Assembly: GCF_900155545.1 (NCBI RefSeq)
Contig: NZ_LT732526.1
Location: 2,556,434 to 2,596,836, forward strand
Reading direction: 5' to 3'
From: Clostridium sp. Marseille-P2415
Lineage (GTDB): Bacteria > Bacillota > Clostridia > Lachnospirales > Lachnospiraceae
DNA length: 40,403 nucleotides
Shown here: positions 8,361-16,905 of the stretch, in pieces
Layout of the letters: each line of letters begins with the position of its first letter
How positions within the stretch are numbered: position 1 is the stretch's first letter
The notes under the pieces: generated by a model
Database searches by the model: none
What the model was told of the DNA's origin: nothing
What the model saw: the letters and a program-made list of their open reading frames with translations, nothing else
Made by a program: the position numbers and the translations under genes

Positions 8361-10358
8361 TTAAAAAATCAGACTCCCGATCTGAAACACCAGCACCGAA
8401 GCGGCCCAGGCCACTGCCAGTTGGAAAAAGACCATGCCAAGGGTCCATCTTACGGAACCCGTCTCCTTTTTAATCGTTGCGACTGCTGCAATACAAGGAG
8501 AATACAGCAGGCAGAAGATCATCAGGGCATAGGCATTTACGCCGCCAAACCCAAAACTTCCGAGCGTTCTGGAAAGCTCTCCCATTCCTGCTGCCGAATT
8601 CACATTGCCGATTCCAAACAGCACGGAAAAACTGGAAACCACCACTTCTTTTGCAGAAAGTCCGGATATCAGGGCTACCGCGATCCTCCAGTCGCCAAGA
8701 CCGGCCGGCCGAAGCACCGGGACCAGAACGCGTCCGATAATAGCAGCAAAGCTTTCCGAAACATCCGAAACAAAACCGGAGGGGCCGCTGTTTAACACAA
8801 ACCACAGAACAATGGCAGCCAGAAAAATCGTAGTCCCCGCCTTGCTCAAATAATCCTTTACTTTGTCCCAAACATAGATGGCTACCGTCCTCCCGTTGGG
8901 CGTCTTATACTCAGGAAGTTCAATTAAAAGGGCATCCTCATCTTCCGCTTTTGCCATACGGTGGGTGACATGAGCGATCGCAATGGCTACCGCAAGCCCG
9001 ATGAGATACAGGGAATAGGCCACCACCAGTGCATGATCCGGGAAAAACATCTCTGAAAACAGCACATATATGGGAAGCCTGGCCGAGCAGGACATAAACG
9101 GCGTTATTAAAATAGTTCTCCTCCTGTCCTTCTCGCTGGGCAGCGACCTGGCCGCCATGACTGCCGGGACAGTACAGCCAAATCCCAAAAGCATAGGAAG
9201 AAACGCCTTGCCCGAAAGTCCCACCCGGCCCATGATCTCATTCATAACATAGGCGACCCTTGCCATATATCCGCTGTCTTCCAGAAATGCAAGGGCAAGG
9301 AACAGGATGAAAATATTAGGAAGGAACGTAAGGATTCCTCCCACACCAGCCACAATTCCGTCCACCACCAGAGACGTAATCCAGCCGGATGCATGGATGC
9401 TTTCCATGAATTGCTGCATAGATACGGAAATCAGATTCAGTGTGATTTCAAAATATCCCTTCAGAAAATCTCCCACAGTAAAGGTCAAAAAGAACACCAG
9501 AGCCATGATCCCCAGAAAAAACGGTACTCCCAAAAACGGATGGGTCAGATATTCGTCGATCTTATCCGTGAATGCGGCCTTCTGCTCTTTGTTTACCAGA
9601 CATTCGTGAATGATTCCTTCTATATAATCGTATTTCTGGTTGATGATTTCCTTTTCATAATTATGATCAATGATGTTACTTAAATCTACAGGATGGTCGT
9701 TCCAGACCTCCTCATCATATTCCAGAAATTTAATGGCATGCCACCTTAAGTTATCCATGCTCCCATAGTGGGCCTTTAGTACGGTTTCCACCTTGGAAAT
9801 CTTATTTTCAATTTTAGGTGTATAATTTACAACGACATCCTGAGGACCTTCTTCATAATGATGGACCACCGCATGGAGCAGCACATCAAGCCCGGTCCGC
9901 TTCCTGGCGGATACCGGAACCACCGGAATGGATCCCAGCATTTCAGGAAGACGGTGAAGATCGATCTCCATTCCCCGTTCCTCTACGATGTCCATCATGT
10001 TAAGCGCCAGAATCACCGGCTTTTTAAGCTCCAGAAGCTGAAGGGTCAGATACAGATTCCGTTCCAGAGACGAAGCATCAACTACATTGACGATCACATC
10101 CACTTCCCCATCTTCCAGGCATTTCCTCGTTACTTTTTCTTCTATGGTATAACAGGTCAGGCTGTAAATTCCGGGCGTATCGATCACCTTGATGGGACGG
10201 CCCTTATAGCTGGTCACTCCCTCCACTCTTTCCACCGTAACACCGGGCCAATTGGCTACCTTAAGCTTTGCTCCTGTAAACGCATTGAAAAGGGTTGTCT
10301 TTCCGCAGTTCGGATTTCCGACAAACCCGACACGAATCGCTCTGTTATCTTCACTCAT
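8361..10358 (-). CDS. feoB: Ferrous iron transporter FeoB
   Basis: This 665-residue membrane GTPase imports Fe(II). The N-terminal G domain shows G1 GNPNCGKT (14-21), G3 DTPG (60-63) and G4 NMMD (120-123), followed by a helical GDI domain. The membrane part contains duplicated Gate motifs, including GFGCTVPAVMAARSL and LISGLSAKEVVVSSF with the conserved cysteine and serine region, and a FMSCSARLPIYVLF helix. The length is usual for Firmicute FeoB. It overlaps feoA by 8 bases and is followed after 23 bases by the exporter genes. Expression is probably iron-repressed through the Fur-like box before feoA. Confidence 0.97.
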   Translation of the reverse strand: MSEDNRAIRVGFVGNPNCGKTTLFNAFTGAKLKVANWPGVTVERVEGVTSYKGRPIKVIDTPGIYSLTCYTIEEKVTRKCLEDGEVDVIVNVVDASSLERNLYLTLQLLELKKPVILALNMMDIVEERGMEIDLHRLPEMLGSIPVVPVSARKRTGLDVLLHAVVHHYEEGPQDVVVNYTPKIENKISKVETVLKAHYGSMDNLRWHAIKFLEYDEEVWNDHPVDLSNIIDHNYEKEIINQKYDYIEGIIHECLVNKEQKAAFTDKIDEYLTHPFLGVPFFLGIMALVFFLTFTVGDFLKGYFEITLNLISVSMQQFMESIHASGWITSLVVDGIVAGVGGILTFLPNIFILFLALAFLEDSGYMARVAYVMNEIMGRVGLSGKAFLPMLLGFGCTVPAVMAARSLPSEKDRRRTILITPFMSCSARLPIYVLFSEMFFPDHALVVAYSLYLIGLAVAIAIAHVTHRMAKAEDEDALLIELPEYKTPNGRTVAIYVWDKVKDYLSKAGTTIFLAAIVLWFVLNSGPSGFVSDVSESFAAIIGRVLVPVLRPAGLGDWRIAVALISGLSAKEVVVSSFSVLFGIGNVNSAAGMGELSRTLGSFGFGGVNAYALMIFCLLYSPCIAAVATIKKETGSVRWTLGMVFFQLAVAWAASVLVFQIGSLIF

Positions 10359-10584
10359 GTTTTGCGGCCTCCCTTATTTCAATTCCCTCTGCTATCTTTC
10401 TTCCCAGGGCAAGGCGGGTACCTCTGACCTTGATGATCACGGTGCCGCTCCCCTTTTTGTTCATAAGGGTGACAGGCGTCATCTCATTGACGCCCAGGGC
10501 TTCCAGCCGCCTTGTGATGGCATCCTTTACCATCACACTGTAAACAATGTAGGTTTTTCCGATTTCTCCTTCATGAAGCTTCAT
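10351..10584 (-). CDS. feoA: Ferrous iron transport accessory protein FeoA
   Basis: FeoA is a small cytoplasmic SH3-like protein that assists FeoB. The 77-residue product begins at ATG 10582-10584 behind AGAGGAG; the frame is open further upstream, but no ribosome site supports the earlier ATG. The pattern GxxxxVxxV...RRLEALGVxxxxxV and the late GTRLALGRKIAEGI are typical of the family. It is the first gene of the feoA-feoB-exporter unit and overlaps feoB by 8 bases. The promoter and Fur-like box lie about 75-105 bases upstream. Confidence 0.95.
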   Translation of the reverse strand: MKLHEGEIGKTYIVYSVMVKDAITRRLEALGVNEMTPVTLMNKKGSGTVIIKVRGTRLALGRKIAEGIEIREAAKHE

Positions 10585-10658
10585 AATGATCTCCTCTGGA
10601 TGCAGCCTTTCCTTATTCCGGCATGCTATGGCTCTTACCATAGATTACATCCATAGAG

Positions 10659-10687
10659 ATTTTACTCTTAATGAGAATCATTGTCAA
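10659..10687 (-). promoter_or_regulatory. feoA promoter
   Basis: On the minus strand TTGACA (10682-10687), a 17-base spacer and TAAAAT (10659-10664). This is an almost consensus sigma-A promoter about 75 bases before feoA. Confidence 0.85.
10672..10686. promoter_or_regulatory. Fur box overlapping the feoA promoter
   Basis: TGAGAATCATTGTCA matches the 7-1-7 Fur consensus TGATAATCATTATCA at 13 of 15 positions. It covers the -35 and half of the spacer, where an iron-loaded Fur-family repressor would block RNA polymerase. Confidence 0.85.
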
Positions 10688-10735
10688 TACCATTCCGGTC
10701 GTCCGATGGAATTATTTTTAAGCTGTCCGGTGCCG

Positions 10736-12721
10736 TCAATCGTCCATATCCTGCAGCATCTTTTTCACCTGTACCATCCGGTCACGCAGCTTTGCCGCCT
10801 CTTCGAAGTTCAGCTCTGCCGCTGCCTGGTGCATCTTCTTCGTAAGCTCCTTTGCCAGCTTCTCCAGTTCCTTTGCATCCATGGATTCCGGGTCCTTCTT
10901 AAAGTCCCTCTCCTCTTCCATAGCCGCTTTGGAAATAGCGATCAGGTCGCGGACCGATTTCTTGATGGTAGTGGGGGTAATCCCATGCTCTTCATTATAT
11001 TTCTGCTGAATGGCTCTTCTCCGGTTTGTTTCTTCGATCGCCACCCGCATGGAGTCCGTAACCTTATCCGCATACATGATAACATGTCCATCCGAGTTTC
11101 TGGCCGCCCTTCCGATGGTCTGGATCAAAGAGGTCTCGGAACGGAGAAAGCCTTCCTTATCCGCATCCAGGATCGCCACCAGAGTGATCTCCGGAATATC
11201 AAGACCTTCCCGCAGCAGATTGATTCCCACCAGTACATCGAAAACATCCAGGCGCATATCCCGAATGATCTCGGAACGTTCCAGGGTGTCGATATCGGAG
11301 TGGAGATACTTTACCCGAATTCCCACTTCTCTCATATAATCCGTCAGATCTTCCGCCATCCGCTTGGTCAGGGTGGTAATTAACACCTTGTTTTTCTTAG
11401 CCACTTCCTTATTTACCTCGGAGACCAGATCATCGATCTGTCCCTCCACAGGCCTTACAGCAATTTCAGGATCCAGAAGTCCCGTAGGGCGGATGATCTG
11501 CTCCACCCTCAAAAGTTCATGATCTGCCTCGTAAACGGAAGGAGTTGCGGACACGAACATCATCTGATTGATCTTCGTTTCGAATTCCTCAAAATTCAAA
11601 GGACGGTTATCGAGAGCGGAAGGAAGACGGAAACCAAAATTTACAAGGGTGGTTTTCCTGGAACGGTCCCCTGCAAACATGCCGCGGACCTGAGGAAGCG
11701 TAATATGGGACTCGTCCACAATAATCAGAAAATCATCCGAAAAATAATCGATGAGGGTGCACGGGGGATCTCCCGGCCTGCTTCCGGTCAAATGCCTGGA
11801 ATAGTTCTCAATTCCGGAACAAAAACCGGTCTCCTTCATCATCTCCACATCAAAATTCGTCCGTTCGGAAATCCTCTGCGCTTCCAAAAGTTTGTCTTCG
11901 CTCTTAAAATATGCCACCTGCTCTTTTAACTCCGCCAGGATCGTCTGAGCAGCCAGCTCCATCTTTTCCTTGGAAACAACGTAATGGGAAGCCGGAAAAA
12001 TGGCTACATGGCCAAGCTCTGCACGGATCTCTCCGGTCAGGGTATCGATCTCTGTGATCCGGTCCACTTCATCGCCAAAGAATTCAACCCGGTATGCCTC
12101 GCTGCCGGAATAGGCCGGGAATATCTCCACCACATCTCCCCTGACCCGGAAGGTCCCGCGCCTGAAGTCCATATCATTCCGGTCATACTGGATATCGATC
12201 AGCTTGTGAATGATCTCATCCCGGTCCTTTATCATGCCGGGCCTTAAGGAAATAACCATCTCCTTATAATCAATGGGGCTTCCCAGACCATAGATACAGG
12301 ATACCGATGCCACGATAATCACATCGTCCCGTTCCGAAAGAGCAGCCGTCGCGGAATGGCGGAGCTTGTCAATCTCGTCATTAATGGCGGAATCCTTCTC
12401 AATATACGTATCCGTAGACGGGACATAAGCTTCCGGCTGGTAATAATCATAATAGGAAACAAAATATTCCACCGCATTTTCCGGAAAAAATTCCTTGAAC
12501 TCGCTGTAAAGCTGGGCTGCAAGTGTCTTGTTATGGGCAATAATAAGGGTCGGCTTCTGTAATTTCTGTATGACATTTGCCATGGTAAACGTCTTTCCCG
12601 AACCGGTGACTCCCAGCAATGTCTGGAACTGGTTTCCTTCCTGAAAGCCTTTTACAAGCTGCTCTATGGCCTGCGGCTGGTCACCGGTAGGAGCATATTC
12701 CGAATGTAATTTAAATTCCAT
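10736..12721 (-). CDS. uvrB: UvrABC excision repair subunit B
   Basis: UvrB is the damage-verifying helicase-like ATPase of nucleotide excision repair. The 661-residue product has Walker A GVTGSGKT (37-44), the DNA-clamping beta-hairpin region [12 protein letters not shown] (about 90-101), the DESH Walker B motif, helicase motifs V and VI ([12 protein letters not shown] and QTIGRAARN) and the C-terminal UVR coiled coil that binds UvrC (about 618-655). The length is normal. The ribosome site GGAGGTG precedes the ATG and can fold into a small hairpin. uvrA, often adjacent in Clostridia, is not next to it here; feoA follows downstream with its own promoter. A LexA-like box lies about 150 bases upstream. 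Confidence 0.98.
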   Translation of the reverse strand: MEFKLHSEYAPTGDQPQAIEQLVKGFQEGNQFQTLLGVTGSGKTFTMANVIQKLQKPTLIIAHNKTLAAQLYSEFKEFFPENAVEYFVSYYDYYQPEAYVPSTDTYIEKDSAINDEIDKLRHSATAALSERDDVIIVASVSCIYGLGSPIDYKEMVISLRPGMIKDRDEIIHKLIDIQYDRNDMDFRRGTFRVRGDVVEIFPAYSGSEAYRVEFFGDEVDRITEIDTLTGEIRAELGHVAIFPASHYVVSKEKMELAAQTILAELKEQVAYFKSEDKLLEAQRISERTNFDVEMMKETGFCSGIENYSRHLTGSRPGDPPCTLIDYFSDDFLIIVDESHITLPQVRGMFAGDRSRKTTLVNFGFRLPSALDNRPLNFEEFETKINQMMFVSATPSVYEADHELLRVEQIIRPTGLLDPEIAVRPVEGQIDDLVSEVNKEVAKKNKVLITTLTKRMAEDLTDYMREVGIRVKYLHSDIDTLERSEIIRDMRLDVFDVLVGINLLREGLDIPEITLVAILDADKEGFLRSETSLIQTIGRAARNSDGHVIMYADKVTDSMRVAIEETNRRRAIQQKYNEEHGITPTTIKKSVRDLIAISKAAMEEERDFKKDPESMDAKELEKLAKELTKKMHQAAAELNFEEAAKLRDRMVQVKKMLQDMDD

Positions 12722-12828
12722 ATCATTTCACCTCCGAGGTGACCATAAGAAGGCCACCTAAAGCATTTCTCACTCCGTAGGACCAGATGATTCCTACTGA
12801 TATATGATATCATTGACTGTTATCGCCA

Positions 12829-12837
12829 ATTATATCA
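12829..12837 (-). promoter_or_regulatory. Candidate extended -10 of uvrB
   Basis: Minus-strand TGATATAAT is a perfect extended -10 about 110 bases before uvrB. The -35 is poor. Confidence 0.5.
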
Positions 12838-12867
12838 TATATGTGCTGAAATGTATAGCCATTCAGG

Positions 12868-12879
12868 GAACATCTGTTC
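12868..12879. promoter_or_regulatory. LexA-like (SOS) box upstream of uvrB
   Basis: GAACATCTGTTC is a perfect palindrome of GAAC-N4-GTTC, the core of the Gram-positive LexA/DinR operator. It lies just upstream of the candidate uvrB promoter, and uvrB is a common SOS gene. The outer bases fit the full consensus only partly. Confidence 0.5.
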
Positions 12880-13004
12880 TGTTTCCTGTTCTGCCCGAAG
12901 ATTCGTATACCCTCTGTACCACTGTTTGGCATAATACTCCTTAAACCGGCAATCCTCATAGCTTTTACAAAATAACACAGGAAATCCTGCATTCTCAAAT
13001 CATA

Positions 13005-13033
13005 TTGTATTTTAACCGCATTTGGTATATTAT
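13005..13033 (+). promoter_or_regulatory. Promoter of the aldolase-PLD operon
   Basis: TTGTAT (13005-13010), a 17-base spacer and TATTAT (13028-13033), about 35 bases before the start codon. Confidence 0.65.
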
Positions 13034-13068
13034 ACATCCTAGACTACCAAACAGCAGGAGGAATTACT

Positions 13069-14091
13069 ATGTACAGCTTTAATAATGATTACAGCGAAGG
13101 CGCACATCCGAAAATCCTGGAGGCCATGATAAATGCCAACTTAATCCAGAATAGCGGATATGGATTGGACGACCACTGCATCCGTGCCGAAAAACTTATC
13201 AAACAGGAAATCGGGCGAAAGGATGTGGATGTCCATTTCCTCGCAGGCGGCACTCAAACCAACTTAATCACCATAGGCACTGCCCTTCGTCCATGGCAGG
13301 CGGTTATCTCCGCCGACAAGGCACATATCAATGTCCATGAAACAGGTGCCATCGAGGCCACCGGTCATAAAGTTTTAGCCATGCCATGCAGGGATGGAAA
13401 GCTGACTCCTGCCCACATCCGGAATGCTCTGGATCTCCACACCGATGAACACATGGTTCAGCCTAAAATGGTCTATATCTCCAACTCCACTGAGGTCGGA
13501 ACCCAGTACACCAAGGCAGAGCTTGAAGCCCTTCACCGCATCTGCCGTCAAAAGGATCTATACCTGTTTCTGGATGGTGCCCGCATCGGCTCTGCTCTCA
13601 CAAGTCCCGTAAATGACTTAACCCTGGAAGACATCGCCGGACTTACAGACGTATTCTACATCGGGGGGACAAAAGGCGGCGCCCTGTTCGGAGAAGCTCT
13701 GGTGATCTGCAACCCGGATCTAAAGCCGGACTTCCGCTTTATGATCAAGCAGCGCGGTGCCCTGCTGGCAAAAGGCTGGCTTTTGGGAATCCAGTTTGAA
13801 GAACTGTTTCAGAACAATCTTTTCTATGATTTGGCTTCTCATGCCAACGAGATGGCAGCCATCCTGAGGAAAGGAATTGAAAAATGCGGCTATGCTTTTC
13901 ATTCTGAATCCATGACAAACCAGCTTTTTCCCATCTTCCCCGACGAGGTCATTGCAAAACTGGACAAAGACTATCTTTTCTCCATTCAGGAACGGATCGA
14001 TGACAGCCATACCGTCATCCGGCTGGTCACCTCCTGGGCTACCGGCGAAGAAGCCTGCCGTCAGTTTATTAAGGACCTGGAAGCATGCTGA
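13069..14091 (+). CDS. Threonine aldolase-family PLP enzyme
   Basis: This 340-residue protein belongs to the beta-eliminating lyase/threonine aldolase group, which cleaves L-threonine or L-allo-threonine to glycine and acetaldehyde. It has the fold-type I pattern: FLAGGTQTN (58-65) for the phosphate pocket, a stacking histidine near 90, FLDGARIG (167-174) with the PLP-binding Asp169 and Arg172, and GGTKGG (199-204) with Lys202 as the expected Schiff-base lysine. The ribosome site AGGAGG is strong. The exact substrate (threonine, serine or another beta-hydroxy amino acid) cannot be told from sequence. It overlaps the PLD gene by 7 bases, so the two are translated together. Confidence 0.9.
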   Translation: MYSFNNDYSEGAHPKILEAMINANLIQNSGYGLDDHCIRAEKLIKQEIGRKDVDVHFLAGGTQTNLITIGTALRPWQAVISADKAHINVHETGAIEATGHKVLAMPCRDGKLTPAHIRNALDLHTDEHMVQPKMVYISNSTEVGTQYTKAELEALHRICRQKDLYLFLDGARIGSALTSPVNDLTLEDIAGLTDVFYIGGTKGGALFGEALVICNPDLKPDFRFMIKQRGALLAKGWLLGIQFEELFQNNLFYDLASHANEMAAILRKGIEKCGYAFHSESMTNQLFPIFPDEVIAKLDKDYLFSIQERIDDSHTVIRLVTSWATGEEACRQFIKDLEAC

Positions 14092-15518
14092 GACGATATC
14101 ATTTTAAACAACTGCTCCTTCTTCTGCCGGCCTATATAATCCTTGGCGCCCTGCTGCCATTTATGCATACCAGGCAGGTAGGAGAAGACTTTAAGAAGAG
14201 ATTCCGGCCGGAAACGTTCTATGGCAGCTCCCCGTGCACAGACAGGGCCCGCATTGTGGAAGACAGCCAGGATGCGCTGGATACGCGGATCCAGATGATT
14301 CATCAGGCTAAAGACCGCATCGTCCTGACCACATTTGACATCCGGGATGGAGAAAGCTGCCGGGACATCTTCTCCTCCCTGGTCGAAGCGGCGGACCGTG
14401 GAGTGAAGGTCCGGATTTTAGTGGATGGACTAAGCGGAGTTGCCCATATGAGCGGGAATCCTGTTTTCTATGCAGCAGGATCCCATCCGGGCATTGAGAT
14501 TAAATTTTATAATGTGCCCAATCCATTAAAGCCCTGGACCTTTAATGGAAGGATGCATGACAAATACCTGATTATTGACAACAGCCTCCTGCTCTTAGGC
14601 GGCCGTAACACTTATGACTATTTTCTCGGAGAATACAATCAGGACAAATTAAGCTATGACCGGGATGTCCTCATTTATCATGCCCCAGGAAAAGAAAACT
14701 CCGGCCAATCGGGCGTACTGTCTCAGACGTACCGCTATTTTGAAGAGATCTGGACTTCCGAATACTGTAAGACAGTATTTAAAAATCCCTCCTGGTTCAT
14801 GAAACAAAAGATCCCCGGAGCTTTGAACCAATTAGAAGACCATTACCGCGTTCTGGCTGCAAAAAATCCAGACCTCACTTCTCCGGGAAAAGATTATACC
14901 AAAGAAACCGTCCCCATTAACAAAGCTACCCTGATCTCCAACCCCATCCATATCTTTGCCAAAGAGCCCTGGGTATGGTATCAGGTCCAGTATCTGATGG
15001 AACATGCCGAAAACAAGGTTATGATCCACACTCCTTATGCCGCATTAAGCCGTGATATGTATCAGGGTATGGAAGCCATTGCATCAAACGTTCCCTCGGT
15101 AAAGCTACTGCTTAACGCCACTTCTGTGGGGGACAATATTATGGCCTCATCTGACTACACAAGAAACCGCAAAAAGATTCTGAATACCGGAGTCTCCCTG
15201 TACGAATATTTCGGAGACCGGTCTTCCCACGGGAAATCCTTCCTTATAGATGACCGTTTATCCCTCATCGGCTCCTACAATCTGGACATGCGTAGCACAT
15301 ATCTTGACACCGAAACCATAATCGTAATCGACGGAGAAGAACTAAACAGACAGCTGGGAGCCTGTATTGACGTCCTTGCCGCATCTTCCTTAAAGGTGGA
15401 GCCAGACGGTTCCCTGGAATCAAATGACAAAGTCCCTGTCATTCCATTGACCAAAAGGGAAAAAATTTTCTTTGCCATAACCTCCCGTTTGTTCCAGTTA
15501 ATCCGGTATTTAATTTAA
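14085..15518 (+). CDS. Phospholipase D / cardiolipin synthase-like protein
   Basis: The 477-residue protein has an N-terminal membrane anchor (about 8-28) and two HKD catalytic motifs: H158-K160-D165 in MHDKYLIID and H382-K384-D389 in HGKSFLIDD. Two HKD motifs define the phospholipase D superfamily, and this layout fits cardiolipin synthase-like enzymes that join or cleave phosphodiester bonds in lipids at the membrane. Unlike typical cardiolipin synthases it has only one N-terminal helix and long spacing between motifs, so the substrate is uncertain. The start codon lies inside the aldolase stop (ATGCTGA). A bidirectional terminator follows directly. I see no metabolic reason for the pairing with the aldolase. 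Confidence 0.85.
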   Translation: MLRRYHFKQLLLLLPAYIILGALLPFMHTRQVGEDFKKRFRPETFYGSSPCTDRARIVEDSQDALDTRIQMIHQAKDRIVLTTFDIRDGESCRDIFSSLVEAADRGVKVRILVDGLSGVAHMSGNPVFYAAGSHPGIEIKFYNVPNPLKPWTFNGRMHDKYLIIDNSLLLLGGRNTYDYFLGEYNQDKLSYDRDVLIYHAPGKENSGQSGVLSQTYRYFEEIWTSEYCKTVFKNPSWFMKQKIPGALNQLEDHYRVLAAKNPDLTSPGKDYTKETVPINKATLISNPIHIFAKEPWVWYQVQYLMEHAENKVMIHTPYAALSRDMYQGMEAIASNVPSVKLLLNATSVGDNIMASSDYTRNRKKILNTGVSLYEYFGDRSSHGKSFLIDDRLSLIGSYNLDMRSTYLDTETIIVIDGEELNRQLGACIDVLAASSLKVEPDGSLESNDKVPVIPLTKREKIFFAITSRLFQLIRYLI

Positions 15519-15570
15519 AAAGCCCGCTGACGGCCGGCGGTAAAATACACCAACCCTCAGAGGGCTTTCT
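15517..15570. terminator. Bidirectional terminator between PLD gene and S41 protease
   Basis: AAAGCCCGCTGA (15519-15530) pairs with TCAGAGGGCTTT (15557-15568), one mismatch. A and T flanks on both sides let it serve the two converging genes. Confidence 0.8.
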
Positions 15571-15584
15571 ACAATCATGATACG

Positions 15585-16883
15585 TTATTTTAATGCCTTT
15601 ATGGCTTCCATGAGCTGATTATCTTCCTCATGTTCTATCTTGATCTTTGTTTTCAAATCCTCATTTAATTCCACCGCAACATCCGGTTCCAGGCCTTTTC
15701 CATGAAGGTCAAACCCGCTTGGAGTATAATAATGGGCCACCGTCATCTTAATCGCGGTTCCGTTATCAAGAGGAAACAGCGTCTGGACGATCCCCTTTCC
15801 AAAGGTTTTTGTCCCCACCAGCTTCGCTCTGTCATAAGCCTTTAAGGCTCCGGAAAATACCTCCGATGCGCTGGCAGACTGTCCATTGACCAAAACTGAA
15901 ATCGGTATATCAAGCTCGTGTCCGTCGGAAGCGTAATATTGCTCCCCTTCCCCATTCTTATCCGCCATATAAACCAGAAGTGTCTTATTCTTCTTGGTCC
16001 TTACAAGGTTCGGGTCTCCCTCAATTACCAGATCATCCGGAAGAATATAATCCAACATGGAAACAACTGCATCCACAACTCCGCCCGGATTATTTCTTAA
16101 ATCCACAACCATCTTCTCCATGCCCTGTTTTTCCAGGTCATCAATGGCACTCTTAAACTGATCCGCTGTAACCGTATCAAACTGACTGACGGAAATATAA
16201 CCCACATGATCTGCCAGCATTTCATGCTCAACGGTAGGAACAGTGATCTGACGGCGCTCCATCGTCATATCCACATAATCACCCGTATCCTGGCGCAAAA
16301 CCGTAACAGTTACCGGTGTTCCTTCCGCCCCCTTGATATGGTCCTTCACCACCAGCTCCAAATCCATTCCGGTTACTTCTTCATCGCCGACCTTGTAGAT
16401 CAGGTCTCCCGGCAGCATCCCTGCTTCCGCGCCGGGCGTTCCTTCAAATACCTTGGTAACCGTAATAATACCGGTGGTAGCGCTCTGGCTGACCATGACA
16501 CCGATTCCGCAATATTCTCCGGCCGTATCTTCCATTAACTTATCATACTCGTCAGCGGTATAGTAAACCGTGTAAGGATCCTCTAACCCATACAGCATCC
16601 CCTTGTATATCCAGTCCTCCACGTTTTTCGTGTCTTCATCAAAAAGATAATACTTATCGATCACTCCCTGAATTGTCTGGATTTTCGCTGAAATCCGTTT
16701 TAGGTCTAAGCTTCCTTCCTGATTCTCCGCACGTGCGGATTCGGCCGTCTGCCCGTTCCCATCCATGGCGGTTCTGCCAATCAGAAATATCCCCAATGAC
16801 ATACCTACAATAACAAGACCTGCCAAAGTGGTCAGAAGCGCTCCGACCAGAGCACCCTTCCAAAATTTATTCTTACTTTCCAC
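15585..16883 (-). CDS. S41 C-terminal processing protease (CtpA/CtpB type)
   Basis: This 432-residue membrane-anchored serine protease acts outside the cytoplasm. It has an N-terminal helix (about 10-36), a PDZ domain (about 125-205) with the ligand-loop sequence CGIGVMV, and an S41 catalytic domain. The Ser-Lys dyad is visible as Ser338 in SASASE and Lys363 in TFGKG, 25 residues apart as in E. coli Tsp, with Gln367 following. It is the last gene of the ftsE-ftsX-M23 operon, 22 bases after the M23 gene. The context suggests processing of cell-envelope proteins, perhaps the hydrolase made by its neighbour. Confidence 0.95.
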   Translation of the reverse strand: MESKNKFWKGALVGALLTTLAGLVIVGMSLGIFLIGRTAMDGNGQTAESARAENQEGSLDLKRISAKIQTIQGVIDKYYLFDEDTKNVEDWIYKGMLYGLEDPYTVYYTADEYDKLMEDTAGEYCGIGVMVSQSATTGIITVTKVFEGTPGAEAGMLPGDLIYKVGDEEVTGMDLELVVKDHIKGAEGTPVTVTVLRQDTGDYVDMTMERRQITVPTVEHEMLADHVGYISVSQFDTVTADQFKSAIDDLEKQGMEKMVVDLRNNPGGVVDAVVSMLDYILPDDLVIEGDPNLVRTKKNKTLLVYMADKNGEGEQYYASDGHELDIPISVLVNGQSASASEVFSGALKAYDRAKLVGTKTFGKGIVQTLFPLDNGTAIKMTVAHYYTPSGFDLHGKGLEPDVAVELNEDLKTKIKIEHEEDNQLMEAIKALK

Positions 16884-16905
16884 TGTTATTCTCCTATCTA
16901 GCTCT

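Noticed and set aside
9858-10427. 189-codon plus-strand frame opposite feoB and feoA
   Set aside because: Antisense shadow; it would also cross the overlapping feoA/feoB junction.
10586-11383. 265-codon plus-strand frame opposite uvrB
   Set aside because: It is an antisense shadow of a conserved gene without start signals.
12810-13037. 75-codon minus-strand frame upstream of uvrB
   Set aside because: It lacks a ribosome site and covers the uvrB promoter region and the opposing promoter at 13005-13033.
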